64,000 nt of DNA from Celoporthe dispersa (taxonomy: Eukaryota > Ascomycota > Sordariomycetes > Diaporthales > Cryphonectriaceae): contig WAID01000009.1 of the NCBI GenBank assembly GCA_016584495.1, positions 3,782,001 to 3,846,000 of the forward strand, in the 5' to 3' direction. Positions 46,291 through 58,603 of the stretch are shown here, one piece after another. The position numbers and the translations under genes were made by a program. Under the pieces are notes generated by a model that saw only the letters and a list, made by a program, of their open reading frames with translations, ran no database searches and was not told where the DNA came from. Within the stretch, counting starts at the first letter, position 1. Every line of letters begins with the position of its first letter.

Positions 46291-48288
46291 CTACGAAGTC
46301 CTCATATCGAACCTTGTAGTAGCATCTGTGAAAAGGTAAATGTATATCCGATTTCCCAACACGGCAAGACAGAGTCCAAGAACCAGATACAGTAGTTTTG
46401 ACATGAGTGTCTGGTCTTGTGTGCTGCTGGGTTGCCTTTGTGAATTCTCCTCACGGCTCGGGCCTAAGGTGAGGCTGTTCTGCAAAAGCCCCGATAGGTT
46501 ATCTCGTTCATCGCTAGGCGGCTTTGGGAAGAAGGACGGATTCGCAAACGGTGTTCCAGAGTCAGACGGCGTCTGAGGATGACCAAACCTCAGGCCCGTG
46601 GTGCTGCCTTGGAACAGGACTGTGCTCGCCGTCGGGGCGGCCGTATTCCTGATGATTGGCGCGTTGGGCGGGTTGAATATCCGCTGCGCAGGTGTGGTGG
46701 GAGCCGGTGGTACCTTGGCCCAGAATGCTCCTGGCTTTTCTTGCACAGGAGTTTCGTTGAATTTCAGATTACGCGATTGACCTGACTGAAAAGTATTAAA
46801 GGCTCGATGCTGAGACTGTGTGGGTGCCCAGTCCATCTCACTGTCGTACTGGACCGATCGACTGTTTCGTACTTGAGCTCGAGTCCTGGGGCGGGGGCGG
46901 GGGCTGTCTGTGATGCTAAGGCTGTCCAATCCACAGCTGGTAGTGACCGACTGTCGTGACGGGCTAGGGTCCCTGAATGGGTTCGGGCCTAGGAATTCGG
47001 CAGTTGAATCGTATGAGCTTCTTTGATTCGAGATGGGCATGTGATCAAATTGGTTGGTGGCAGTAAACCTTGAGACGTATGGAGAAGGGTCGACTGCAGG
47101 CGTGGGTGCGGGATCGTTTAGAATCTCATCAAGAATATCTGCCATGCTTTGCTCGCCACCTCCTTGCGGTTCGGGTGGCTGGGTACCTGGCGCAGAAGAT
47201 GGGGTGGCGTTGAGGGTCCTCCGTGTCGGCAGCCACAGAGGTGTATGATCTGTGTGAATTGATCCACGGGCTTTGGTGTATAGAAAGTACATGAATGTCG
47301 CCATAAAGGTATGTGCGACGACCTGGACGGTAAGTCGTTCTGCTGAGGCGGCAGGTAGGACGGAGGCCCCACGCCATCTAGGGACTTTGAGGACCAAGAT
47401 CAATGCTTGGTACAAGTAGAAGGTACGGCGCCCGATCAGGTGTTTTGTGAAGCCGTTGTACGTCTCTACCCACCGGGGGTTCCACCAGCAACTCAGCACG
47501 GATGTCCAAAAGCTCCAGTGCGCAATGCGGTCAGGCAATGGGAGGTAGCCGGTGAAGAGGTGGCCAGTGCGAGCTGCCAACATTGTCCAAGATTTGCCGT
47601 CGAATTCGCCCGACTTTTCAAGGACAGCTTGTTGTATGAGTTGTACATGCCATAGCAGCTGTAGTACGAGAGAGGTGACCCATATCCACTGGCCAGCAAA
47701 GTGCCAGTAGTGAACAGGCGTGGTGGTCAGGAGAACTCGGGTCTGGGCGCTGCGGTCAAGCATGCGGCGCAGATGATCTGTTTTTGCGGTGTAGGCAGCC
47801 TTGTCGAGCTGCTCGTGAACCTTGGGCTCGCATGTTACGCAGACTTGAGGATAGCGCTTCTCAAGACCGCGACGGAACTTGTAATAATTGCGCTCTCGTT
47901 CGGCGTACTCTGGGTCGTCCGGGTCGTCGGGAAAGTACTGGGCCAGCGAGGATATGAACAGGTGTTGGTTGTTCAAGCACTTCTGGCAGAAGACCTGGTT
48001 GGTCGGGGGAGGGGGTGTTGATCCGCGCTGGATGTAGTTGGGAGCGTCGGGTGTGGCTGTCGTGGCTACAGGAGGGTCGGTGATCTCGCCGTTCTGTCAT
48101 CTGGGTTAGCAACCGCGCTTTCGTCGCATCAGGCAGCATGTCTTGACTCGACCTACGGCATCAAGGTAATTGGTGGCATTGCACCTTTCGCAATCGAAAT
48201 GCTGCATTCGACCGTCATAACGCGTCGCTGACCTGCGCCCGCAGTAGAAGCAGGTCAGCAGTTTATTGATCTTTCGTCGGGGCGCCAT
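46291..48288 (-). CDS. IMA1: Inner nuclear membrane protein Ima1 (Samp1/TMEM201 family)
   Basis: Integral inner nuclear membrane protein that helps couple chromatin and the nuclear envelope to the cytoskeleton in fission yeast and animals. Two exons, 48157-48288 and 46291-48093, 644 residues. The N-terminal Ima1 domain carries paired CxxC motifs: CFYC at residues 13-16, CERC, CQKC and CVTC, which should bind zinc. Several transmembrane segments follow: WHFAGQWIWVTSLVLQLLWH, HWSFWTSVLSCWW, FYLYQALILVL and VVAHTFMATFMYFLY. The region of about 270 residues after them is disordered, rich in Pro, Ser, Thr and Asn, with possible phosphorylation sites. A final hydrophobic helix (SKLLYLVLGLCLAVLGN) lies close to the C-terminus. 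The intron is 63 bp, GTAGGT donor. Frame is intact. Confidence 0.92.
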
Positions 48289-48908
48289 GGTTGAAATCTA
48301 TGCATCGCAATATGTCAGACTCGAGTTGTCTGTTTCTGGCTGTTGGTTCAAAGTTTTGTTGCAGGACTGGAATCTTTGTAGATGCCTCTGTGTGGAAGAT
48401 TGTGTCTTTATCAGCTGGGTGGAGCGGGGAGAAAATCACAATGCGATGTGAAGTTGTCAAGGTGCCTGGAATTTGGAGTCGACCACCACAGTGGCACGCA
48501 TGACATGTGTAAGGCTGAGGCAGGGGTGGCCCCAGGGGTCCCATCTCTTGCACTGGTATCCCTGTCAACCTCACTTGTTGTCTTTTTCGGAACTTTCAAA
48601 TTTTACAACTTCGACTTGATTACTTGACACCACTGCACTGCAGCTCCCTGTAAACACAGCTTTAATTTGAGTCTTCTTGTTATCTTCTACCTTGGTGTCT
48701 TTCACCTTTTTCCTTCTTCTTTCATGGGAACTTGTGGGTGTGGTGTCGAGGCAGGCCACAAGAGGCTGACCAAGCCAAGTGAGTATGATCAATGCTACAT
48801 GCCATGACACAGGCACGAGGCTCACAATATGACAGTCCTTTCTATCCTCTTGCTGGAGACGCCTCACAGTCAACCAGGATAATCTGAAATTGGTCTTCTG
48901 TCTCAACC
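48289..48908. promoter_or_regulatory. Divergent promoter, IMA1 and ALG14 genes
   Basis: 620 bp between opposed start codons. No gene inside it; no site is specific enough to name. Confidence 0.6.
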
Positions 48909-50043
48909 ATGGCTCCCGTCACATCATCTCGAGTCGGGGTTGCCAGCCAGAACAAGGGCAACCTGCATGCACGCCTTTGGCCATTCAGGAAGCAGTCCTT
49001 TGTCACCATCAGCGCCAGCCCTGACGATCCAGACCTCTTCCTGATTGATGAGGCCGCCCATGTCTTTCAAGCTGGGATATGGGTTGCATCAGTTGGCTTT
49101 CTACTGGCAGGTTATGCTGCTCTTGCCTTCTGCTACGCAGGTCTGGCTGGAACTCTGTATGCACTTGTCTCCCTGGCAGCCATCCTCATGCCGAGCCTCT
49201 TTGTAAGTCAACACATACTCTGGTACCTGTGATGAGAATTTTTCTGTGTTCTGAGGACCGACTGACCACCAATCTCAGGCTCGAATTGTCATGGTCAGTC
49301 GTAGGCGCACTCGCAAGATGGCGGGTCTGGCGGCGGGCCTAAAGAGCGGGGGAAAAGATGCAGCACCGGATCTCTCTCAACTCACAGCGGTTTCATACCT
49401 CTACATCCTGGGCTCAGGCGGCCATACCACAGAGATGATGGCCCTCATCAAGCAGAGTTTCAAGGCCAACAGAAATCAGCATCGCCGTTATATCATTACC
49501 GACGGAGACGCGCACTCCCTCAACCAGAGCAAAAGTCTGGAGAAGCTGATTCGCACAAGTTGCCCAGACGATGCCGGGACTCATGATACGCTCGTTGTCA
49601 CCCGAGCCCGCGCCGTCCACCAGAGCTTCTTTACCTCCATCTTCACCTCGGCCAGCTGCGCTCTCGAGATAGTCGCAGCGTTGACCATGGTTCCCCCGAA
49701 GCGCACCGGCCAACCGGATGCGGAGGCCTTCAGATACCCTCATATAATCGTCACGAATGGCCCAGGGACAGGCTTCATCGTGGGTTTGGTGGCCTTTGCT
49801 CTCAAGGTCCTGGGTTGTGTCCCCAAAAACCGGTTGAAGGTTGTCTTCGTCGAGACTTGGGCGAGGGACCATAAGCTGGGCCTCACCGGAAAGCTGTTCG
49901 ACAAGACTGGGATTGCCGATCTCTTCGTCGTGCAGTCTCGTACACTGGCCAGAGCTGTCGGCAAGGCGTATATAGGCAATGTCAACTTTCGCTACGCCCA
50001 GCTCCCGCGACCGGCTGTCAATCGCACCCAGCCCGAAACGTAA
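48909..50043 (+). CDS. ALG14: UDP-GlcNAc transferase membrane subunit Alg14
   Basis: ER membrane anchor that recruits catalytic Alg13; together they add the second N-acetylglucosamine to dolichol-PP-GlcNAc, the second step of N-glycan assembly on the cytosolic face. Exons 48909-49202 and 49279-50043, 352 residues. The first exon encodes two hydrophobic segments (about residues 52-98: AGIWVASVGFLLAGYAALAF and LVSLAAILMPSLF). The second starts ARIVMVSRRR and holds the family motif YILGSGGHTTEMM, then YIITDGDAHS, PHIIVTNGPGTGFI and VFVETWARDH. Length is larger than yeast Alg14 because of loop insertions, as is usual in filamentous fungi. Frame is intact. It converges with the mS23 gene 173 bp away. 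Confidence 0.95.
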
Positions 50044-50216
50044 AGGCAGATGAGGTGGAAACACAGATTCATCACGGATCTGAAGGTTTCTGGATGTACA
50101 TAGCATTCCTGTTCTGACAGGCAGAATAAACATAGATTCTGAAGGGCTGTCTTCTCGTGGCCGCGAATAAATTTGGGGGTGCTTTCCCCAGCGACAGCCT
50201 GTTCACCTCTATCTCT

Positions 50217-51075
50217 CTATGCTCTGGCCTCCTCGTTCTCTATGCCGAGATCTGCCAGATTCTTCTTATTGTCTTCAGTGCTGAAGTTGGCATAGGCCGA
50301 CTCCCTCTCCGCTGCGATCTTGGCCGACTCGGCCTCGGCCCACTTCCTCCAGTTATCGTAGGTGGCGTCCTCGAGCTCCATGCCCACCTGTAGCCTGCCC
50401 TTGCCAAAGTATGCGCCTACCATGCGCGCCTCCTCCTGTGCAACCCTCCTCTCAATATCCTCCTTCTGCCGGATCAGGTAGAACTCTTTCCGCGCAAAGT
50501 CGTAAGCCTGTTCCTTTGTTGCTGGCGTGTAGATCACCTCAGAGTCCCCTGTGGCCTCGTTCTGTACTCGTTCGGGGAGGCCATGTTGCATCAACCACAG
50601 CTGGCGCTGGACAACACTGTGACACACGCACCGTCAGCTTGACATGCCAATTTTGGTTCTCCCAGGGCTCCGAGTAGTCGGCCCAAAGTACTCACGATTC
50701 ACCAGTGACCTGCATCCCCGGCTGTGCCAGCCCCCTCTCCCAATTGACCTGTCTTGCGTCCTTTCCATCGTACTCTACGGCGATCCTGGGGCGTGCCAGC
50801 TCCCATGGGTGGTCTTTGAAGAAAGTCCGTCGTAGCTCGTCCTCGGGGAAGCTGATGCGCTGCGGCTTAAATAGGTTCTTTGGCCTGCGCTGCCTGGCGT
50901 CCGGTTCGCGGTGGGACGTGGGTTTTGGACGTGTCAAGATCTCGGACGGCGGGATCCTCTCGATGACCTTCAGCCAGACTGGTGGCACCATCACCTCGTC
51001 CCTACCCTTTCGCGGGTGGGCGAGGCTGGTCCTGGCTGTTTGGTAGACGCGCGCGGGGCGGAATGAGCGGCCCAT
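50217..51075 (-). CDS. RSM25: Mitochondrial small ribosomal subunit protein mS23
   Basis: Component of the mitochondrial 37S ribosomal subunit (yeast Rsm25, mS23). Exons 50696-51075 and 50217-50616, 259 residues, intron 79 bp with GTGAGT donor. The N-terminus MGRSFRPARVYQTARTSLAH is basic with no early acidic residue, a likely import signal. Family features follow: PPVWLKVIERIPPSE, FFKDHPWELARPRI and NWERGLAQPGMQVTGES, then a long helical C-terminal half (AYDFARKEFYLIRQKEDIERRVAQEE and DATYDNWRKWAE) ending in a charged tail. It is divergent from the PPR protein gene, 441 bp away. Frame is intact. Confidence 0.9.
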
Positions 51076-51516
51076 GCTGGGCGCAGGGCGGACACGATGA
51101 CCGGCGGGACGGTCTCAAGCAGTGAATTGAATCAGACCGGAGGGGTGCTTCTCGTTGGCAATGGCTCCTCGTCGCCGTCAAGAGGCACGTCTTTGCGCGT
51201 GGTTGTTCGAGTTGACGGCGAGCCAAAATTTACAGACCCGCGCCCGGTCAGCTTCAAGCTTATCCTTATCCCTGCAGCAGAGGGTGCTCTAGCCGCGGCG
51301 ATAAGAAGCACCCTAGGCCCCACCCAAAATTCCGTCCTGCAGCGCTGGAGAGCTTCTGGGGGAATTTTTTTAAGCTCTGGCACCTGCTTTCCAACGCGCA
51401 GCAGCACCGAAATCTCAACTGTCGTCGCATTCCTCTGCAGCAACCCACCCGCCGCCCAGTTCGTTTCCCAAGGATTGGCGGCACGGCGGCATCGCAGCCA
51501 CAATGTGGGACAGCTC
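51076..51516. promoter_or_regulatory. Divergent promoter, mS23 and PPR genes
   Basis: 441 bp between opposed start codons of two genes predicted to act in mitochondrial gene expression. The PPR reading frame is open upstream to 51097, but that stretch lacks a presequence character and overlaps the promoter, so I start the PPR gene at 51517. Confidence 0.55.
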
Positions 51517-53433
51517 ATGAAAGTCATCAGTCGAATCGAAGGGTCCTTGGGCGGCGCATTTCTCAACAACAAACCGCAGGTTCTCTGGTCCTGCCCTGGT
51601 CTTTCTGGGGGAGGGGCGAGATCCTTACATGGACGCCCACCGCGGCCAAGGCAGCGTCGGCGGGATGATCGTTGTGTAAGGTCTCCGAGACTCCGCCGTG
51701 ACCTCCCCGAGTTCTTTACGCAATGGATTCCGCCTCCTGTCGAGGTGAGGGCGGTTCCTCCGGCCTCGAGAGCTGGGGACAGCGGCGCATCCAGGTTCTC
51801 GACCACGCTGGTCACGAAGCGATGGAGTCACTCGGCTGCTGAACGGGACGAGGATGACAAGCTGCGGCAGAACAAGGACAGAGGGCTCCCGCGGCACTTC
51901 TTCCAGAACAAGCAAGAAATGCTATCCCTGGTAGACCAGACCCAGCAGAGTACGGTCGACGAGCACCTCAACTTCACCAGAGATCCCTACATGAGAGGGT
52001 ACGCAACTGCGGACGGACCCGAACTGACGGTCTCGGAGCTCGTGGATGACCAGAACTTTCCATCCTTCTCCGAGGTTATGGAAGGGGGCGAGGACGTGCA
52101 GCGGACTGTGGCCAAACTCTGGCGTGCCATCCAGCGCCGGCTGGCCAATCCCTACAAGACGGACATAGACTACATCTATCATCTATACCAGAGGTTGCCG
52201 GAGCCGCGGATGTCATATCTTCACTCGAGGATTCGACACCACCTCATGAAGGTCCTCGGCCGCGAGGAGAGAACACATACCTCCATGCTGCGCTATTTTG
52301 CCGTGGTTGCTGATATCCAGCGAAGCGGTCTTCGTCTTACCCGGCTGGAATGGAACTCCGCGCTCTCCTTTGCTAGCCGCTACGTCGGACACTCAACCGA
52401 TACCGAGGTGGCGTCTGCCCTACGCCTCTGGAAGGAGATGGAGACCGACGCCGGGGTCAAGGGCAATCCCGCCACCTTCAACATCCTTTTCGACGTGGCC
52501 TCCAAGGCGGGCAATTTTGTCTTGGCAGAGATGCTCTACAAGGAGATGGAGAAGCGTGGCTTCCGGTACAATCGGTACCACCACGTCTCCCCTGATCCAT
52601 TTCTTCGGGCTGAGGATGGACAGTGACGGCATCCGCGCCGCGTACAAGGAGATGGTCGAGGCGGGCGAGATGATCGATACCGTCGTCTTGAACTGCGTCA
52701 TTGCAGGTTTCCTGCGGTGTGGCGAGGAGTGGGCCGCCGAGAGCGTGTACGAGAAGATGAAGTCGGCGCATGGGAGGGCGCCAGAGATGCCGTTCCGCAA
52801 CTACATGAACGACAAAGTCATATCCAAGGTGCTGATCATGTTTGCATCTATTTCAAGAAAGCCGCCGCCGAAGACGTCGACGGCAGCGAGGGAGACGGGG
52901 GCAATCTGCGCCGCCACTTCCAGAGGGTCTCACCCATCGTGCCCGACATACAAACATACCGCATTCTCCTCAACCACTATGCCCTGCGCACCTCCTCCCT
53001 AGACAAAGTCGCCCACTTTCTCGACGACATGAAATGGTTCCAGGTTCCCCTCCATGGCTCCGTATTCCTCGCGCTCTTCAAAGGCTTCGCATTCCACGGC
53101 GGCCGCAAGGGCCAACAGTGGAGCCCCGAACGTCTCAACAACGTCTGGAAGGCCTTCACGTCCGCCCTGGCAGAGAACGCAAACGAGCTGTACGTTGATT
53201 ACTGGATGGCCAAGTGGATCATGCAGGCGTTCCGCCAGTGTGACACCCCGGAAAGGATGTGGCAGGTGTGGTCGGAGCTGCGGCCACGCTGCGAGGTGGA
53301 CTTCGAGCCCGAGCAGATCCAGCTGTTCGAGGATTTCCTGATCCGCATGTTCCAGGACGATCCAAAGCGGAGAGCGATCCGGGACACGGGCATGTATGGT
53401 AGGATAGAACGGGGTGGGTGGAGGAGATGGTGA
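51517..53433 (+). CDS. Mitochondrial pentatricopeptide-repeat protein, frame-disrupted
   Basis: Likely organellar RNA-binding protein of the fungal PPR type, acting in mitochondrial mRNA maturation or translation. The chosen start (MKVISRIEGSLGGAFLNNK) gives an Arg-rich, acid-poor presequence of about 60 residues. PPR-like helix pairs are visible: GNPATFNILFDVASKAGNFV with LAEMLYKEMEKRGFRYN, then IDTVVLNCVIAGFLRCGEE with AESVYEKMK, and PDIQTYRILLNHYALR with DKVAHFLDDMKW. Two breaks occur. One extra C in the run at 52589-52592 ends the raw frame at 52626. One base is short near 52846. After undoing both, the gene is 1917 bases, 638 residues, ending MYGRIERGGWRRW. The target RNA is unknown. No closer orthologue can be named by eye. 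Confidence 0.82.
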
Positions 53434-54118
53434 GAGCGACCGATGAAGAAGTGTACGTACATATATTGATGATACCACTTGTACTTTTTTCCCCCTCTGC
53501 ACAGATATAGAACCCAAGCGTTGATTGAATCCCATTGTGTGCCCACAGTAATTTATAGTGTCCTGACCTGCTCATGAGTGATGTGGACGGTTCGTAAACT
53601 CAATCCTGGCCCTCATTTGGAAGTATCAGGGCATTGTCATGATCTTGCTCGTAACGAGATCTGGGCGAACGCGTGTTACTTGCTCTGGCTCTCGGCCAAA
53701 ATGCCGCTGCTATCAGCGGTCCTGAAAATCCCACGACCACTGACGCTCTTGCGTGTGGAGTGCGTACCAGGAGGAATGAAGCTTGCTCGTCTCCACGCTT
53801 ACAGACGGATACATGAGAGGCCGCTGGATAGTGCTGTGTCCAAGGACAAGATGTAGCTCCTCCCCTGCATGCGTCTCGGCGACCGATGTGTAGTCAATGC
53901 AGTCCGGCCTCTACAACGAGGAAAATCGAAGCTTATGACTCTTGTGGGAAAGACGAAGCAGCGACCCAAAGAAACTTGATTGCTGAGGACGTCTATAAGT
54001 CGAATCTATCCACGAAGACAAGTTCCCCCGTGCCTATCCAGCTTATTGTGCCCCTCTCTATATCGCGGTACACAATCGCACCACCACCATCGCTCGCCGC
54101 ACCAGTATCGACCCGCGC
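53434..54118. other. Intergenic between convergent genes
   Basis: 685 bp of 3' flanks of the PPR and COX8 genes; no gene seen. Confidence 0.5.
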
Positions 54119-54447
54119 TTATGCCTTGGGCTTGTAGCTTTGCCAAGCTACAGAAGTGTGCGGTCAGCCCCGTCTCCCGTGAACAGAACAAGATGAAGAA
54201 GAAGAAAAAGGGGGCCAAGGACAGCACAGAAACTTGACCTACCAGCAATTCCGAACGGCGCGCCAAAACCAGCGATGCAGTATCCCCAGAACAGGATGGG
54301 GAAGGACTTCTTCTTGGGGTTGAAGGGCAGGTTGCTGTAAGGGCCCTCAGAGTAGTGGTAAGGCGACGACATCCGGGGGCGGGTGGCGTGGAAGGCTCGG
54401 CGGCCAGTGACCTGGGTGGTCGCGCGGACGGCGGCGCGGGAGAGCAT
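54119..54447 (-). CDS. COX8: Cytochrome c oxidase subunit 8 (COX7C type)
   Basis: Small nuclear-encoded subunit of respiratory complex IV in the mitochondrial inner membrane. Two exons, 54243-54447 and a 29-base terminal exon 54119-54147, give 77 residues. The presequence MLSRAAVRATTQVTGRRAF is basic and Ser/Thr-rich, with a likely cleavage region near FHATRPRM. The mature part reads SSPYHYSEGPYSNLPFNPKKK, the family's conserved opening, then one hydrophobic helix (FPILFWGYCIAGFGAPFGIA). The second exon supplies the end AWQSYKPKA, as in orthologues. Without the small exon the ORF reads through into unrelated sequence, so predictors may miss it. Divergent from MTR4. Confidence 0.93.
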
Positions 54448-55175
54448 CTGTCACGGAGGGCGTCCGTCAGTCAATTGGCCTTGATCGAGTCCAATTTATT
54501 GTTTCAGGGATTGTCAGTCGTACCTTGAGTGATGTGGTATGGGCAGCTGTGTGCTTGGAGTGGAGTTGGGAGTCTGAGAGCTGTGGCGTTAATGCGGGTT
54601 TGAAGTTCTTGATGTTTCTTTTGTCGTACGAGGTCGAGAGCTGCGGCTATTTTCAGCCTGAAATTCACGGCAGCAGGGCGGGCAGCCGGGACCAGTCAGG
54701 GTTCTGTCATAGTAAGGTTGGCCAGGGGTGCAAGCTTGCAGGGGTCTTCCAGTGTTAGGACATGTACGCTGGCACAATACTTGAGTACCAAGCACCAAGA
54801 GTACCAAACTACGTAGCCAAGTAGCGCATGTCTTATCGTTATCTTCTATGTCAGGTCCCCACCTTGGTTGTTGGTTACCCGGCAGCCTTGGCGCGGTGCT
54901 GTAAAAGAGAAAGAAAAAAAAAAGTTTACAGTTGACGATCTCGATCCGCGGTGCCTCACGCTCCCACTAGCGGTAACTTCTTTGACCTTGTCCAGTCCTC
55001 CCCACGACCAGCCACTCCTGCGTGTCTTGAGAGCAGCCGAGTCTTTCTATCGTCATCGCGCTGACCACGGCTACCATTTGCCCTTCAACAGATACCCGAT
55101 CTGCGCTTTCTCTGTTTGCTGCTGCAGCGTTTCGGCGCCTTTCCTCCCCTCCCCCTCCCCCAGGGAGTCGTCGCT
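54448..55175. promoter_or_regulatory. Divergent promoter, COX8 and MTR4 genes
   Basis: 728 bp between opposed starts, with a C-rich stretch (55137-55163) immediately before the MTR4 start. No gene inside. Confidence 0.55.
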
Positions 55176-58100
55176 ATGGACGAACTCTTTGACGTCTTTG
55201 ACGAGCCGCCCAAGGCGGCGGCCACGCCTACGGCCAAATCTACCGAGCCAGCCAACGCTGATGCGACGTCCTCCGCTCCCAACGCAAAGCCTACCAAGCC
55301 AGACCCGCCCAGAAAGCACAAGAAGGACCGGAAAGAGAGGCGAGACAAGAGCAAGAAGCGCAAGGCAGATGGTCATGTCAAGAATGGCTCTCTCGACGCG
55401 GACGCTGAGATGGTGGATGGTGACGAGCCCTCAAACAACGACGACGAGTCCTCTGACCAGAACGACGCGGCCAGCCCGCAAGACCCCAAGCGACGCAAGA
55501 AAGAGGCCGAGTCCGACCCGGTCCTCACCGATACCTTCACTACCGCGGAGTCGAGACAGGTCGCCGCAGCCGCCGGCTTTGCTTCCACCAAGGGGGACGG
55601 GTCCCTTACCCTCGCACACAATATTCAGCACCAGGTTGCTCTCCCTCCTGACCTGGACTACGAATACGTCCCCCTCTCGAACCACAAGCCCCCCGCCGAG
55701 CCCGCCCGTACCTACAAGTTCAAGCTGGACCCCTTCCAGAGCCTGTCCGTCGCCTCTATCGAGCGCGACGAGTCCGTGCTGGTGTCAGCACACACGAGTG
55801 CGGGAAAGACTGTCGTGGCCGAGTACGCGATTGCACAGTGCCTGAAGAGGAACCAGCGTGTCATCTACACCAGTCCCATCAAGGCCCTCAGCAACCAAAA
55901 GTACCGGGACTTCCAGGCCGACTTTGGTGATGTGGGCCTCATGACCGGAGATGTGACCATAAACCCCACCGCAAGCTGTCTTGTCATGACCACGGAGATC
56001 CTGCGATCTATGCTGTACCGCGGCTCCGAGATCATGCGAGAGGTGGCCTGGGTCATCTTCGACGAGGTCCACTACCTCCGCGACAAGTCCCGTGGTGTCG
56101 TGTGGGAGGAGACCATCATCCTGTTGCCCGACAAGGTCCGCTACGTCTTCCTGTCCGCCACCATCCCCAACGCCTTCCAGTTCGCCGAGTGGATCGCCAA
56201 GATACATCGCCAGGCCTGCCACGTTGTCTACACCGACTTCCGACCTACACCCCTACAGAACTACTTCTTCCCTGCCGGCGGTGATGGCATCTTCCTCATC
56301 GTGGACGAGAAGGGCAACTTCAGGGAGGACAACTTTGCCAAGTCCATGGCTCTGATCGAGGCCAAGAAGGGAGCCGACCCGAGCGACATCAACGCGCCTC
56401 AGAAGGGCAGGGGCAAAAACAAGAAGACGAACAAGGGTGGTGCCTCTGATTCCCAGTCGGACATCTCCAAGATCATCAAGATGATCATGAAGAAGTCGTT
56501 CCACCCCGTCATCGTGTTTAATTTCAGCAGAGGGACTGCGAGGCCATGGCCCTCGCCATCTCCAACATGACCTTCAACACACCGTCCGAGAAGACCATGG
56601 TCAAGACGGTTTTTGAGAATGCCATCTCGACCCTGTCCGAGGAGGACCGCTCCCTGCCGCAGCTCATCCACATCCTTCCGCTGCTGGAGAGGGGAATCGG
56701 TGTTCACCACTCGGGTCTGCTGCCTATCCTGAAGGAGACGATCGAGATTCTCTTCCAGGAGGGCCTCATCAAGGCCCTGTTCGCAACCGAGACCTTCTCT
56801 ATCGGCCTCAACATGCCTGCGCGAACCGTCGTCTTCTCGGGAGTAACAAAGTTCGATGGACACAAGCAGCGGCCGCTGACTGTGGGCGAGTATATCCAGA
56901 TGTCAGGCCGTGCTGGCCGCCGTGGTCTCGATGATCGGGGTATCGTGATCATGATGATCGACGACAAGCTGGAGCCAGAGACGGCGAGGGAGATGGTGGC
57001 TGGGCAGCAGGACAAGCTCAACTCCGCCTTCTACCTGGGCTACAACATGGTCCTCAACCTCCAGCGTATCGAGACCATCTCGCCCGAGTTCATGCTGGAG
57101 CGGTGTTTCTACCAGTTCCAGAACAACGCCAGCGTCCCTGCCCTGGAGAGAGAGCTCATCTCGCTACAGCAGGAGCGGGACAACATGGTCATCGCCGACG
57201 AGACTACCGTCAAGGAATACTACAACCTACGAAACCAGCTCGAGGAGTATACCAAAGATATGGTCGCGGTCATACAACACCCTAATTATTGCAGCGAGTT
57301 TCTACAGCCTGGCCGTCTCGTGCAGATCAAGACGCCGACCGGCGAGGACTTTGACTGGGGCGTGATCATCAACTTCACCACGCGCCGATCCGCCAGGGCC
57401 GGTGAGGCGGCACACCCCCACAAGAGTCTATATTCATCGATGTTCTGCTGCGGCTGGACGGAGACAGCGACGAGGTCCGGCGCATCCAGCCAACCAAGGG
57501 CGTGATGCCTCCTGGTATCCGGCCCTTCGTCGAGAGGCGGTCCAAGTACTGCCGGTACGAGGTTGTGCCCGTGCTCCTGAACTGCGTCAAGGCCTTTGGC
57601 CAGCTCCGGCTGTTCGTCAAGGGCGATCTGAAGTCCGAGCAGGAGATGGGCACCTGCGGCAAGAACCTCGAGGAGGCCAAGCGCCGGTTCCCTGACGGCA
57701 TCCCCATCCTGGACCCCATCGAGAACATGGGCATCACGGACGACTCGTTCAAGAAGCTCATGCGCAAGATCGAGGTCCTCGAGTCCAGGCTGCTGTCCAA
57801 CCCCTCCATGGGTCCTCCCGGCTGCCCGAGCTGTGGGAGCAGTACTCCAAGAAGGTCACGCTGGCGGACGAGATCAAGGAGAAGAAGAAGGCCATCGCCA
57901 AGGCGCACAGCATCGCGCAGCTGGACGAGCTCAAGTCCCGCAAGCGCGTCCTCCGCCGGCTCGGCTTCATCAACGAGGCGGAGGTGGTCCAGATGAAGGC
58001 GCGGGTGGCGTGCGAGATATCGTCGACCGAGGGCCACGAGCTGCTGCTGAGCGAGCTGCTCTTCAACCGCTTCTTCAACGAGCTGTCGCCCGAGCTGTGT

Positions 58101-58603
58101 GCCTCCGTGCTGAGCGTGTTCATCTTCGACGAGAGGGTCGAGACGCAGGCGCTCAAGGATGATCTCGCCAAGCCCTACCGGGAGGTCCAGGCGACGGCCC
58201 GGACCATCGCCAAGGTCAGCCAGGAGAGTAAACTCGACGTCAACGAGGAGGAGTACGTGCAGAGCCTGAAGTGGCAGCTCATGGAGACGGTATACGTCTG
58301 GGCGCAGGGAAAGCCCTTCGCGGAGATCTGGTATGTAAACCCTGACTACCTTACGAAGAAGGAGGAGGACGACGAGGAGAAAGTAGCAGCCAAGAATGCT
58401 AACCACTGTCGAAAATGGATAGCAAGATGACCAACGCCTACGAGGGCTCCCTGATCCGCCTCTTCCGCCGCCTGGAGGAGCTGCTGCGGCAGATGGCCCA
58501 GGCGGGCAAGGTCATGGGCAGCGAGGAGCTGCAGAAAAAGTTCGAGGCGTCCCTCAAGATGATCAAGAGGGACATCGTCGCCGCCAACAGCTTGTACATC
58601 TAA
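55176..58603 (+). CDS. MTR4: Exosome RNA helicase Mtr4, frame-disrupted
   Basis: DExH-box 3'-to-5' RNA helicase of the TRAMP complex, feeding RNAs to the nuclear exosome for rRNA processing and surveillance. Starts MDELFDVFDEPPKAA, then a charged low-complexity region. Motif I is SAHTSAGKTVVAEYAI, motif II VIFDEVHYLRD (DEVH), motif III FLSATIPNA, and motif VI MSGRAGRRGLDDRG. The arch and C-terminal helical domains follow. The only intron is 58331-58422; splicing restores EICKMTNAYEGS. Three one-base losses break the frame: near 56529-56531, near 57424 and in the C4 at 57801-57804. Adding them gives 3339 coding bases, 1112 residues, near yeast Mtr4's length. The orthologue is essential in yeast, so a real triple frameshift is unlikely. 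Confidence 0.95.

Noticed and set aside
51097..51516. N-terminal extension of the PPR protein from the ATG at 51097
   Set aside because: It would overlap the mS23 promoter almost completely, adds acidic and disordered sequence before a good mitochondrial presequence, and shows no homology.
56546..58430. Three or four separate genes in the MTR4 region
   Set aside because: The consecutive ORFs are successive parts of one helicase in shifted frames; lengths close to one 1112-residue protein.
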